Origin: Georgenia satyanarayanai
GTDB taxonomy: Bacteria; Actinomycetota; Actinomycetes; Actinomycetales; Actinomycetaceae
Length of the DNA stretch: 64,000 nucleotides
Assembly: GCF_900116375.1 (NCBI RefSeq)
Contig: NZ_UETB01000004.1
Coordinates: 1 to 64,000, forward strand
Reading direction: 5' to 3'
Position numbers and translations under genes: made by a program. The notes under the pieces are model-generated. The model had not been told where the DNA came from. It was given only the letters and a program-made list of their open reading frames with translations, and searched no databases. Shown piece by piece: positions 7,340-14,515 of the stretch; the stretch's first letter is position 1, and each line of letters begins with the position of its first letter.

Positions 7340-8952
7340 GCCTCCTCGACGTCCGCGACCTCTCCGTCACCTACCGCACCCGCCGCGGCGAGCAGCACAC
7401 CGCCGTCGACGGCGTCAACCTCACCGTCGCTCCTGGGGAGGTGGTGGCGGTGGTCGGGGAGACCGGCTCGGGCAAGACGACGACGGCGCACGCCGTCCTC
7501 GGGCTCCTCGCACCGGGTGCGACGGTCACCTCGGGACAGATCCTCCTGCACGGCACCGACATCCGCGGCTGGTCGGACAAGCGGCTGCAGGACGTGCGCG
7601 GCCGGCGCATCGGCCTCGTCCCGCAGGACCCCGGCAGCTCCCTCGACCCTCTCCGGACCGTGGGCTGGCAGGTCGCCGAGACCCTGCGGGTGCACGGGGA
7701 GCGGGACGAGGACGCCCTGCGGGCCCGGGTGGCCGAGCTGCTCGACCGCGTGGGCCTGCCCGGCCCGCGCGTGGCCGGCGCCTACCCGCACGAGCTCTCC
7801 GGCGGCATGCGCCAGCGGGTGCTCATCGCCGCGGCGCTCGCGCTCCGGCCCGAGCTGCTCATCGCCGACGAGCCCACGAGCGCGCTCGACGTCACCGTCC
7901 AGCGGCGCATCCTCGACCTGCTCGACGAGCTGCGCACGCAGGACGGCACCGGCGTCCTCCTCGTCACCCACGACCTCGCCGCCGCCGCCGCCGAGCGCGC
8001 CGACCGGATCGTCGTCATGCAGGGCGGACGGGTGGTCGACTCGGGGCCGGCGAGCGAGGTGGTCGGCGCTCCCCGCAGCGACTACACGCGGCGTCTCGTG
8101 CGTGACGCGCCGGCGCTCAACCCGGCGCCGCTGCGTCCCGTCCCGCCGGTGCCCCCGCCCGGCGCGGTCCCGGCGATCGAGCTGCGCTCCGTGCGCAAGG
8201 ACTTCACCGGCCGCGGCGGGCAGCACGTGCGAGCCGTCGACGACGTGAGCCTCACCGTGCCGTCCGGGACGACGCACGCCGTCGTCGGAGAGTCCGGCTC
8301 GGGCAAGTCGACGACGGCACGGATCCTGCTCGGGCTGGAGACGGCGACGGCGGGGACGGCCCAGGTCCACGGCACCGACGTCGCCTCGCTGCGCGGGGAG
8401 GCACGGCGCCAGTGGCGCCGCCAGGTCCAGCTCGTCCACCAGAACCCCTTCGGCTCCCTCAACCCCCGGATGACCGTGCTGGACATCGTGGCCGAGCCGC
8501 TGCGCAACTTCCGGCTCGGTGACCGGCGCGAGCGGCGGGCGCGGGCGGCGGCGCTCCTCGAGCGGGTCGCCCTCGGTCCCCAGCTGCACGGGCGGCGGCC
8601 ACGCGAGCTCAGCGGCGGGCAGCGCCAGCGGGTGGCGATCGCGCGGGCGCTCGTCCTGGACCCGGGCGTCGTCGTGCTCGACGAGCCCGTCTCCGCGCTC
8701 GACGTCAGCGTCCAGGCCCAGATCCTCGGCCTGCTCGCCGAGCTCCAGCGCGAGCGCGGCCTCACCTACCTGTTCATCTCCCACGACCTCGGCGTCGTGC
8801 GCCAGGTCTCCGACACCGTCACCGTCATGCAGCACGGCCGGGTGGTGGAGAGCGGCACCACCGCCGAGATCTTCCACGGCCCACGCACGGAGTACACCCG
8901 CGAGCTGCTCGACGCCGTCCCCACGGCCCACGCCACCAGGAGAGAGCCATGA
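7336..8952 (+). CDS. ABC transporter ATPase with two fused nucleotide-binding domains
   Basis: The 538-residue protein joins DppD-like and DppF-like ATPases in one chain. Domain 1 has Walker A GETGSGKT (41-48), signature LSGGMRQR (154-161) and Walker B LLIADEP (about 174-180). Domain 2 has Walker A GESGSGKS (318-325), signature LSGGQRQR (425-432) and Walker B VVVLDEP (about 445-451). A Pro-rich linker (about 262-280) separates them. All catalytic motifs are intact, so the protein can energise import by itself as an internal heterodimer. It starts within the previous stop (ATGA) and overlaps the next gene in the same way. Confidence 0.9.
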   Translation: MSLLDVRDLSVTYRTRRGEQHTAVDGVNLTVAPGEVVAVVGETGSGKTTTAHAVLGLLAPGATVTSGQILLHGTDIRGWSDKRLQDVRGRRIGLVPQDPGSSLDPLRTVGWQVAETLRVHGERDEDALRARVAELLDRVGLPGPRVAGAYPHELSGGMRQRVLIAAALALRPELLIADEPTSALDVTVQRRILDLLDELRTQDGTGVLLVTHDLAAAAAERADRIVVMQGGRVVDSGPASEVVGAPRSDYTRRLVRDAPALNPAPLRPVPPVPPPGAVPAIELRSVRKDFTGRGGQHVRAVDDVSLTVPSGTTHAVVGESGSGKSTTARILLGLETATAGTAQVHGTDVASLRGEARRQWRRQVQLVHQNPFGSLNPRMTVLDIVAEPLRNFRLGDRRERRARAAALLERVALGPQLHGRRPRELSGGQRQRVAIARALVLDPGVVVLDEPVSALDVSVQAQILGLLAELQRERGLTYLFISHDLGVVRQVSDTVTVMQHGRVVESGTTAEIFHGPRTEYTRELLDAVPTAHATRREP

Positions 8953-9584
8953 CCCACGTCCTCGACCACACCCGCGCGCCCGCCGGGACCGCCGACGTCC
9001 TGCGCGAGCTCGCCGGGATCCCCGCCGGCGGCGCCGTCGACACGCTGCGCGACCTGCGGCCCGCCGCGCGGGAGAACGCCCAGCTCGCCTACCGGCTGCT
9101 CCTCGCCCCCGACGACGACGGCGAGGTGTCGGTCCTCGACCGCCTCGCCGTCGCCGTGTTCGTCGCGGCCCTGCACCGCGACGAGCGGGCCGTGGCGCAC
9201 TACCGGCGCGCGCTGCTGGCCGCCGGAGGGTCGGACGCGCTCGCGGCCACCCTCGTGGCCGAGGCGGGGAGCGCCGGCGCCCTCGGGCCGGTCGGGACGT
9301 ACCGGGAGCCGGGGCTGGCCACGGAGTCCGTCCCGGCCCCGGCCTACCGCGTCGTCGCGCGCGAGGTGCTGGGGGAGCGGCTGGCGGCCGCGGTCGAGCA
9401 CGCCCGGCTGCTCGTCCTGCACCCCCGCGACGCCCGCCCGGCCGCGCTCGAGCGCCTCGTCGCGGCCGGCTGGACCGCGAACGGGACCGTCACCCTGTCC
9501 CAGCTCGTCGCGTTCCTCGCCTACCAGCTGCGCGCCGCCGCGGGCCTGTCCGTCCTCCACGCCACGCCGGGAGGCCCGCGATGA
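8949..9584 (+). CDS. CMD/AhpD-like domain protein (Avi_7170-like)
   Basis: A 211-residue soluble alpha-helical protein related to the carboxymuconolactone decarboxylase/AhpD superfamily. It has no CxxC redox motif; the family resemblance rests on FVAALHRDERAVAHYRRAL and on its position next to a CxxC-bearing AhpD-like partner in a conserved cassette. The reaction is unknown. A C-terminal SQLVAFLAYQLRAAAGLSVL segment is a further hallmark. The ATG overlaps the ATPase stop (ATGA). Since it lacks the redox cysteines it may be a structural or substrate-binding partner of the next gene product rather than a peroxidase. Confidence 0.78.
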   Translation: MTHVLDHTRAPAGTADVLRELAGIPAGGAVDTLRDLRPAARENAQLAYRLLLAPDDDGEVSVLDRLAVAVFVAALHRDERAVAHYRRALLAAGGSDALAATLVAEAGSAGALGPVGTYREPGLATESVPAPAYRVVAREVLGERLAAAVEHARLLVLHPRDARPAALERLVAAGWTANGTVTLSQLVAFLAYQLRAAAGLSVLHATPGGPR

Positions 9585-10186
9585 TCCACCACCACCCCGA
9601 GCTCGCCCGCCCCGAGGCCTTCACGCGTGAGCCCCTCGGCTGGGTGCCGTGGCTCGAGCCGCTCGCCAAGGAGGAGCTCACCGAACGCCACTACGCGGGG
9701 CTCATCGAGCGGGCGCGGGCCGACTTCGCCTACTTCCGCCTCCTCGCCCGCGACCCCGAGCTGCTCGGGGCGCGCACCCGCCTCGACAACGACATCTTCT
9801 TCACCGAGGACGCCGGTCTGCCCCGCGCCGAGCGCGAGCTCGCCGCGGCCGCGGCCTCCCGCGTCAACGGCTGCGTGTTCTGCGCCTCCGTCCACGCCCG
9901 GGCCGCGGCCCGCCTCTCCGGACGTCCCGAGGACGTCGACCGGCTGCTCGACGAGGGGACCGGTGCCGAGCTCGGCGAACGGTGGGAGGCGATCGTCGCC
10001 GCCGCCGAGGCGCTGACGGCGACGCCCGTCCGCTTCGGTCCCGGGCACGTCGAGCGGCTGCGGGCGGCTGGCCTGGGCGACGACGAGATCCTCGACGTCA
10101 TCGGCGGAGCCGCCTTCTTCAACTGGGCGAACCGGCTCATGCTCTCCCTCGGCGAGCCCGAGGTGCCCGCCAGGAGGCGCTCGTGA
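9581..10186 (+). CDS. AhpD-like alkylhydroperoxidase domain protein (Avi_7169-like)
   Basis: A 201-residue member of the AhpD/CMD superfamily with a complete redox motif, NGCVFCASVHA, giving Cys98, Cys101 and His105. In AhpD the two cysteines form the catalytic dithiol and the histidine activates it, so thiol-dependent peroxide or oxidant reduction is plausible. The preceding helix LDNDIFFTEDAGLPRAEREL and the later VIGGAAFFNWANRLM match the family. The ATG overlaps the stop of the CMD gene, and the luciferase-like gene overlaps its own stop, so the three cytoplasmic enzymes should be made together. It could remove hydroperoxide released by the monooxygenase (inference). Confidence 0.85.
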   Translation: MIHHHPELARPEAFTREPLGWVPWLEPLAKEELTERHYAGLIERARADFAYFRLLARDPELLGARTRLDNDIFFTEDAGLPRAERELAAAAASRVNGCVFCASVHARAAARLSGRPEDVDRLLDEGTGAELGERWEAIVAAAEALTATPVRFGPGHVERLRAAGLGDDEILDVIGGAAFFNWANRLMLSLGEPEVPARRRS

Positions 10187-11199
10187 GCGGCCCCCGGCTC
10201 GGCTTCTTCACCCGGGTGCTCGACGACGCCCCGCCGGCGGAGCGCTACCGGCTGGCGCTCGAGCAGATCCGCACCGCCGAGGCCGCCGGGTTCGACGCCG
10301 TCGCCGTCGCGCAGCACCACCTCGACGGCGGCGAGGGCGGGCTGCCCTCGCCGCTCGTCCTGCTCGCCCACGTCGCAGCGGTGACCGCCCGGGTGCGGCT
10401 CACCACCGGCGTCATCACCCTCGCCCTGGAGGACCCGGTGCGCGTGGCGGAGGACGCCGCCGTCCTCGACCACCTCAGCGGGGGGCGGGTGGAGCTGGGT
10501 CTCGCCTCGGGCGGCTCACCGGGCGCCTTCGCGGCCCTCGGCCTCGACTTCGCCGACCGGCACGCCGTGTTCACGGCCAAGCTCGACCGTCTCGAGGCGG
10601 CCCTGCGAGGCGAGCCGGTCGCGTGCGGGCGGGCGCTGTACCCGCCGGCGGGGACGCTCACCGACAGACTGTGGATCGGCACCTTCTCCGAGCCGTGGGC
10701 GGTGGAGGCGGGACGGCGTGGCCACGGACTCATGCTCTCGCGGACCCAGCCGCGCCCGGCCGGCGAGCCCGACCTCGGTCTGGGTGCCCTGCAGGAGCGG
10801 CTCGTCGACGCCTACCTCGAGCACCTCCCGGCCGGGGTCGAGCCCCGAATCAGCGTGGCCCGCACCGTCGTCGTCACCGACGACGAGCGCCGGGCCACCG
10901 AGCTCGCCGAGTCCGGCCTGCGGAAGGTCGCACCCCTCGTCGAGCGGACGACGGGACGCCCCGCCGTCGGCCTGTCGACCGCCGAGCTCGTCGCGGCGAC
11001 CGACTCGCACGTCGGGAGCCCGGCCACCGTCCTGGCCGGGCTCCGCGCCGACCCGGCCGTCGCCCGCGCCACCCACCTGTCCTTCCAGGTCCACTCCGTC
11101 GACCCGCCCCACCCCGAGGTGCTGCGCTCGGTGGAGCTCCTCGCGGGGGAGGTGGCGCCGGCGCTGGGCTGGCGTCCGGCGGCCCTGGTCACGGCCTGA
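10183..11199 (+). CDS. FMN-dependent luciferase-like monooxygenase (KPN_01858-like)
   Basis: A 338-residue luciferase-like monooxygenase (TIM barrel, LLM class). It begins with LGFFTRVLDD, then GFDAVAVAQHHLDGGEGGLPSPL, RLTTGVITLALEDPVRVAEDAAVLDHLSGGR split over the FMN-binding strands, and GLASGGSPGAF. These enzymes use reduced FMN and oxygen to insert oxygen into a substrate, often cleaving a C-S or C-N bond. GTG 10183 overlaps the previous stop (GTGA) and has AGGAGG five bases upstream. No flavin reductase is in the operon; an NAD(P)H-dependent FMN reductase-like gene is at 23581. It is the last gene of the operon. The substrate is presumably the imported solute. Confidence 0.87.
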   Translation: MSGPRLGFFTRVLDDAPPAERYRLALEQIRTAEAAGFDAVAVAQHHLDGGEGGLPSPLVLLAHVAAVTARVRLTTGVITLALEDPVRVAEDAAVLDHLSGGRVELGLASGGSPGAFAALGLDFADRHAVFTAKLDRLEAALRGEPVACGRALYPPAGTLTDRLWIGTFSEPWAVEAGRRGHGLMLSRTQPRPAGEPDLGLGALQERLVDAYLEHLPAGVEPRISVARTVVVTDDERRATELAESGLRKVAPLVERTTGRPAVGLSTAELVAATDSHVGSPATVLAGLRADPAVARATHLSFQVHSVDPPHPEVLRSVELLAGEVAPALGWRPAALVTA

Positions 11200-11239
11200 G
11201 GCGCAACGCAGGACCCCGCCAGGCGCCCGCAGGAGCCAG

Positions 11240-11283
11240 GTCAACCAGGGTTGACGGACCGAACCTCGTCAACGTAGGTTGAC
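11240..11283 (+). promoter_or_regulatory. Promoter embedded in two palindromic operators
   Basis: Two similar perfect inverted repeats lie 28 bp apart centre to centre: GTCAACC-AG-GGTTGAC (11240-11255) and GTCAAC-GTAG-GTTGAC (11268-11283). The first supplies the -35 box TTGACG (11251-11256) and the second the -10 box TAGGTT (11275-11280), 18 bp apart. A dimeric regulator bound at either site would shut the promoter. Autoregulation by the HTH protein encoded immediately downstream is the simplest reading. Confidence 0.7.
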
Positions 11284-11310
11284 ACCGTGCCCGGCACCGA
11301 GGAGGTCCCG

Positions 11311-11535
11311 ATGAGTGCTCTTGCCCACGCGGTGGACGACGACGGCGATGTCGTCGCCGCCCTCCACGCGCTCTCCGAGCTGCGCAGGCAGGCCGACCGC
11401 CGGGAGGCACTCCTCGTGAGACGCGCCCGGGCCCGGGGCCTGACCTGGGCCGAGATCGCGGTCCTGCTCGGCGTGTCCAAGCAGGCGGTCCACAAGAGGT
11501 ACGGCGGGTCGCGGCGCGAGGCACGCTCACAGTAG
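11311..11535 (+). CDS. Small helix-turn-helix DNA-binding protein
   Basis: A 74-residue basic protein. The N-terminal helix MSALAHAVDDDGDVVAALHA is followed by a coiled RRQADRREALLVRRARA stretch and a sigma-factor-like HTH (about 42-66) ending in LGVSKQAVHKRYG. I chose ATG 11311 because GAGGAGG (11299-11305) is five bases upstream; a GTG at 11287 coincides with the predicted transcription start and would give a leaderless form eight residues longer. From memory, similar small HTH genes elsewhere stand before a Clp-type ATPase gene under shared operators, but here the neighbour on the right is convergent and unrelated, so this copy is an orphan. Probably it represses itself. Confidence 0.78.
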   Translation: MSALAHAVDDDGDVVAALHALSELRRQADRREALLVRRARARGLTWAEIAVLLGVSKQAVHKRYGGSRREARSQ

Positions 11536-11553
11536 GCGTGTCCGCGCCGTCGC

Positions 11554-12627
11554 TCACCCCGCCAGGTGCGGCCCCTCGCTGAGCGGCGGGGCCGGCAGGA
11601 GGGCGACGACGTCACCGCTGTGGGCCGAGCGGTAGGCGGCGTCGATGACGGCGATCGCGTCGCGGGCCTCGTGCACCGTGTAGTCCGGCGCCGTGCCGGC
11701 CAGCAGCGAGTCGACGACGTGGCGCAGGTACCGCTCCAGGGCCACCTGCCCGGCGTCGGCGACGATCGCGCCCGCGCCGTCGGGTCCGAACACCTCGACG
11801 GCGGGCGTGTCGTCGTCGGCGACGGCGTGGCCGTGGGAGCCGAGCAGGCGCAGCGAGCTCGTCGTCGGGGTGGTGCCGGGCGCGAAGGGGACCCGTCCGA
11901 GCGTCACCGTGGCGGTCACCCCGCGGTCCAGGAGCAGGCTGACGACCGCGCTGTCCTCGACCTCGTGCGCGGCGTGCGCCTCGGAGAACAGGGTGCCGGT
12001 GAAGGCGTGGACCTCGCGGACCGGCAGGCCGGTGAGGTACCCGATGGCGTCCACGCAGTAGCCGAGGAAGTTGAGCACCTCCCCGCCGCCGGACAGGGTG
12101 GGGTCGACGACGAGCTCGGGCCGCTCCACCGAGGTCGAGAAGTGGGCACCGGAGGCGAAGAGCTCCATGTCGACGTGCCTCGGCAGGCCGACGTGGCCGG
12201 CGTCCACCCAGGCGCGTGTGCGGCGCAGGGCGGGGGCGTGGGTGCGGTTGACGACGGCGCAGACGCGTCCGGTCCGTTCCACCGCGGCGACGAGGGCGTC
12301 GGCGTCGTCGAGGGTCGTCGCCACCGGCTTGTCGACGAGGACGTCGACGCCGGCGAGCAGCGCCGCGAGCGCGAGCCGGGCGTGCCGGGTGGGCGCGCCG
12401 CACACGAGGACGAGGTCGACCCGCTCCGGGTCGAGGACCTCCTCGACCTCCTCGGTGTAACGGAGGCCGGCCCGCCCGGCAGCGGCACGGGAGTCCGCGC
12501 GCACCCAGTCGGGCGCCGAGGGCTCCTCCGCCACGGCCACGAGCTCGACGCGCTCGTCCTGTCCGAGGATGCGCAGGTAGTCCGCGGCGTGCCGCACCGC
12601 GGAGAGGACACCGATCCGCAGCACCAT
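11554..12627 (-). CDS. Gfo/Idh/MocA family oxidoreductase, variant lacking GxGxxG
   Basis: A 357-residue NAD(P)-dependent oxidoreductase-like protein. The N-terminal Rossmann strand reads RIGVLSAVRHAADYL, so the usual glycine-rich GxGxxG is replaced, as in a subgroup whose motif resembles GILSxAHxHA. The conserved lysine motif is VDVLVDKPVATT (about residues 90-100), and the active-site segment is SGGGEVLNFLGYCVDAIGYL, with Tyr where many members have His. The gene starts one base inside the stop of the upstream oxidoreductase (TGATG) and has AGGAGG about eight bases before its ATG. It shares an operon with a second oxidoreductase and the GntR regulator, divergent from a sialic-acid-type uptake and catabolic operon. 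The substrate is unproven; a nonulosonic acid or its 2,7-anhydro form is an inference from the context. Confidence 0.85.
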   Translation of the reverse strand: MVLRIGVLSAVRHAADYLRILGQDERVELVAVAEEPSAPDWVRADSRAAAGRAGLRYTEEVEEVLDPERVDLVLVCGAPTRHARLALAALLAGVDVLVDKPVATTLDDADALVAAVERTGRVCAVVNRTHAPALRRTRAWVDAGHVGLPRHVDMELFASGAHFSTSVERPELVVDPTLSGGGEVLNFLGYCVDAIGYLTGLPVREVHAFTGTLFSEAHAAHEVEDSAVVSLLLDRGVTATVTLGRVPFAPGTTPTTSSLRLLGSHGHAVADDDTPAVEVFGPDGAGAIVADAGQVALERYLRHVVDSLLAGTAPDYTVHEARDAIAVIDAAYRSAHSGDVVALLPAPPLSEGPHLAG

Positions 12628-13658
12628 CACAGGACCTCCTCGACGTCGACGTGCGCCCCGACCTCGGGGTCGCCCTCGATCTCGGTGACGTGGATCCGCC
12701 GTCCGGTGACGAGCGAGCGCTGGGCGGCGAGTGCGCCCGCGAGCGCGGCACGGACCTCGTCCGTCCGCACGAGCGGCTCGGCCTCGCCCGTGACGACGTC
12801 GGCCCAGTGCTCGAGCTGGTCGCGCAGCGCGCCCTCCAGGGACAGGGGGGCGGGGCGGGCGGCGTCGGAGACGAGGCCGGGCTCGTTCTCGGTGGTGTGG
12901 CTCAGTGTGCCCCCGGTGCCGACGAGCACGACGCGGCGCAGCATGTCCCCGCGCTGGCGCAGGGCGTAGCACAGCTCGAGGGTGGCGAGCCCGCCGTCGG
13001 CCGTCCGGAGCTGGACCTGGAAGGAGTCGGGGGACTCCATGTCGGGGGAGAAGGTGCGCATCCCGCGGGCGAAGACCTCGGTGGGGGCCGAGCCGAGGAG
13101 CCAGGTGGCGGCGTCGAGGATGTGCGTGCCGTTGTGCACGGGGTGGCCGCCGGACAGCGCCGGGTCCAGCTGCCAGCTGCGCCAGCCACCGGGCCAGGCG
13201 TGGCCGGTGTACCAGGTGAGGTGGAGCAGCCGGGGGTCCCCGACGCGTCCGTCCCTCACGGCCTGGGCGAGGCGGCGCACGGCGGGCTGGAAGCGCACCG
13301 TCTGCCCGACCATGAGGCTGGTGCCGGCGGTCGCGGCGACCATCGCGTCGAGCTCGCCGAGGGCCAGGGCCGCGGGCTTGTCGACGTGCACGTGCTTGCC
13401 GGCGCGGCCGGCGGCGATCGTCCAGGGAGCGTGACCCGGCGTCGCGTTGACGACGTCGACGGCGTGGACCGCCGGGTCCGTGACGGCGGCGCGGATGTCG
13501 GTCGTGGCGCGCGCTCCCACCATGCCGGCGAGCTCCTCGGCGCGGTCGAGGTCGGTGCCGGCGACCCAGGCGACGCGCAGCCGCGGCACCTGGCGCAGCG
13601 CGAGCAGGTGCTCGCGGGCGAAGGCGCCCGTCCCGACGACGGTGACGAGAGCCGTCAT
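12627..13658 (-). CDS. Gfo/Idh/MocA family oxidoreductase
   Basis: A 343-residue member of the Gfo/Idh/MocA family. The Rossmann motif is VVGTGAFAREHLLAL, the lysine motif HVHVDKPAALALGEL, and the active site GGHPVHNGTHILDAATWLLG contains the H-x3-D pair expected for a hydride-transfer enzyme. Its stop overlaps the next gene's ATG and its start overlaps the GntR stop, so all three are one transcript. In Escherichia coli (YjhC/NanX) and Ruminococcus gnavus (RgNanOx), enzymes of this family convert 2,7-anhydro-Neu5Ac to Neu5Ac; the same role here is a hypothesis based on the adjacent nanA/nanE-like genes. Having two different members in one operon suggests two substrates or a hetero-oligomer. 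Confidence 0.85.
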   Translation of the reverse strand: MTALVTVVGTGAFAREHLLALRQVPRLRVAWVAGTDLDRAEELAGMVGARATTDIRAAVTDPAVHAVDVVNATPGHAPWTIAAGRAGKHVHVDKPAALALGELDAMVAATAGTSLMVGQTVRFQPAVRRLAQAVRDGRVGDPRLLHLTWYTGHAWPGGWRSWQLDPALSGGHPVHNGTHILDAATWLLGSAPTEVFARGMRTFSPDMESPDSFQVQLRTADGGLATLELCYALRQRGDMLRRVVLVGTGGTLSHTTENEPGLVSDAARPAPLSLEGALRDQLEHWADVVTGEAEPLVRTDEVRAALAGALAAQRSLVTGRRIHVTEIEGDPEVGAHVDVEEVL

Positions 13659-14428
13659 GGCTGGTCCTCCAGTCCGGCGGTGGCGGAGGTGCGCTGGGGG
13701 CGCACTCCCTCCAGTGTCCGCACGATCGGCTCGTAGTGCCGCCCGACGGAGGCGATGAAGGCCTCGGCGTCACCCTCCTCGGCGGCGCGCAGCATGTCCC
13801 CGTGGGCCATGGCCGTCTGCACCATGTCGGCGGACGGGGCGACGCCCAGGCTCGGCATGACGGCGGTGTGGACGTCCCAGAACGCCCCGACGAGCTGGCC
13901 GACGAGCTCGTTCTCGATCCGGGCGAGCAGCGAGGTGTGGAAGGCGCGGTCCTGGGCGGGGAACATCTGGCCGCGCGAGGCGAGGTCGACCATCTCGTCG
14001 ACGAGGTCGTGGAGGTCCTTGTTGTAGGTGCCGCGCATCGTGGTCGCCACCTGCTCGGCCATCGCCGTGTCGAGAGCCTGGCGCACCTCGACGATGTCCC
14101 GCAGGGCGCGCAGGTCGTCACCGGGGATGAGCACGCCGCGGAAGACGAGCGACTCGACGAGGGCGTCCAGGCTCATGTCGCCGACGAAGGTCCCGTGGCC
14201 GTGCCGCACGGAGACGATGTTGAGGGTCGTGAGGGTACGCACCGCTTCCCGGACGTTGGACCGGGAGACACCGAGGAGCTCGCACAGCTCGGACTCGGTG
14301 GGCAGGCTGTCGCCCGGCTTGAGGCCGTTCGCCAGGATGTACTCCTTGATCTGGTCGGCCGTCGTCGCCCGCCGCCCCGCGGTCTCCCGTGCGCTGCCGT
14401 TCGCTCGTGCGCCTGCCGTGGTCGCCAT
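13655..14428 (-). CDS. GntR/FadR-family repressor with FCD domain
   Basis: A 257-residue regulator: winged helix (about residues 22-90, with LPTESELCELLGVSRSNVRE) followed by an all-helical FCD ligand domain (about 95-245). FCD members bind small carboxylates or sugar acids and lose DNA affinity on binding. The gene is divergent from the binding-protein gene at 14516, with only 87 bp between them, holding a palindrome (14481-14502). It probably represses both operons and responds to the imported acid or a breakdown product, as NanR does in other bacteria. The first 20 residues are a disordered Ala/Arg/Thr-rich extension. Confidence 0.87.
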   Translation of the reverse strand: MATTAGARANGSARETAGRRATTADQIKEYILANGLKPGDSLPTESELCELLGVSRSNVREAVRTLTTLNIVSVRHGHGTFVGDMSLDALVESLVFRGVLIPGDDLRALRDIVEVRQALDTAMAEQVATTMRGTYNKDLHDLVDEMVDLASRGQMFPAQDRAFHTSLLARIENELVGQLVGAFWDVHTAVMPSLGVAPSADMVQTAMAHGDMLRAAEEGDAEAFIASVGRHYEPIVRTLEGVRPQRTSATAGLEDQP

Positions 14429-14436
14429 GTCCGTCC

Positions 14437-14502
14437 TTGACCTTTCGCCGTCGGTGAGTCTAAGGTCACCCTACTACGTCAGACATCAGACGTCATCTGT
14501 CT
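14437..14502 (+). promoter_or_regulatory. Divergent promoter with GntR-type operator
   Basis: On the plus strand TTGACC (14437-14442) and TAAGGT (14461-14466) are 18 bp apart and point to a transcription start near 14473. Downstream of it, AGACA-TCA-GACGTC-ATC-TGTCT (14481-14502) is a dyad with two matched arms and a palindromic core. Read on the minus strand the region also carries tandem GTCTGAT-GTCTGAC. For the minus-strand regulator gene a TAGACT -10 box sits at 14464-14459. The palindrome therefore lies just downstream of one promoter and near the -35 of the other. Confidence 0.65.
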
Positions 14503-14515
14503 CATAGGAGAGCTC

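Noticed and set aside
11554-14121. Apparent 855-codon minus-strand protein joining several genes
   Set aside because: Only the last 357 codons match a protein family; the rest is an out-of-frame reading of the second oxidoreductase and the GntR gene.
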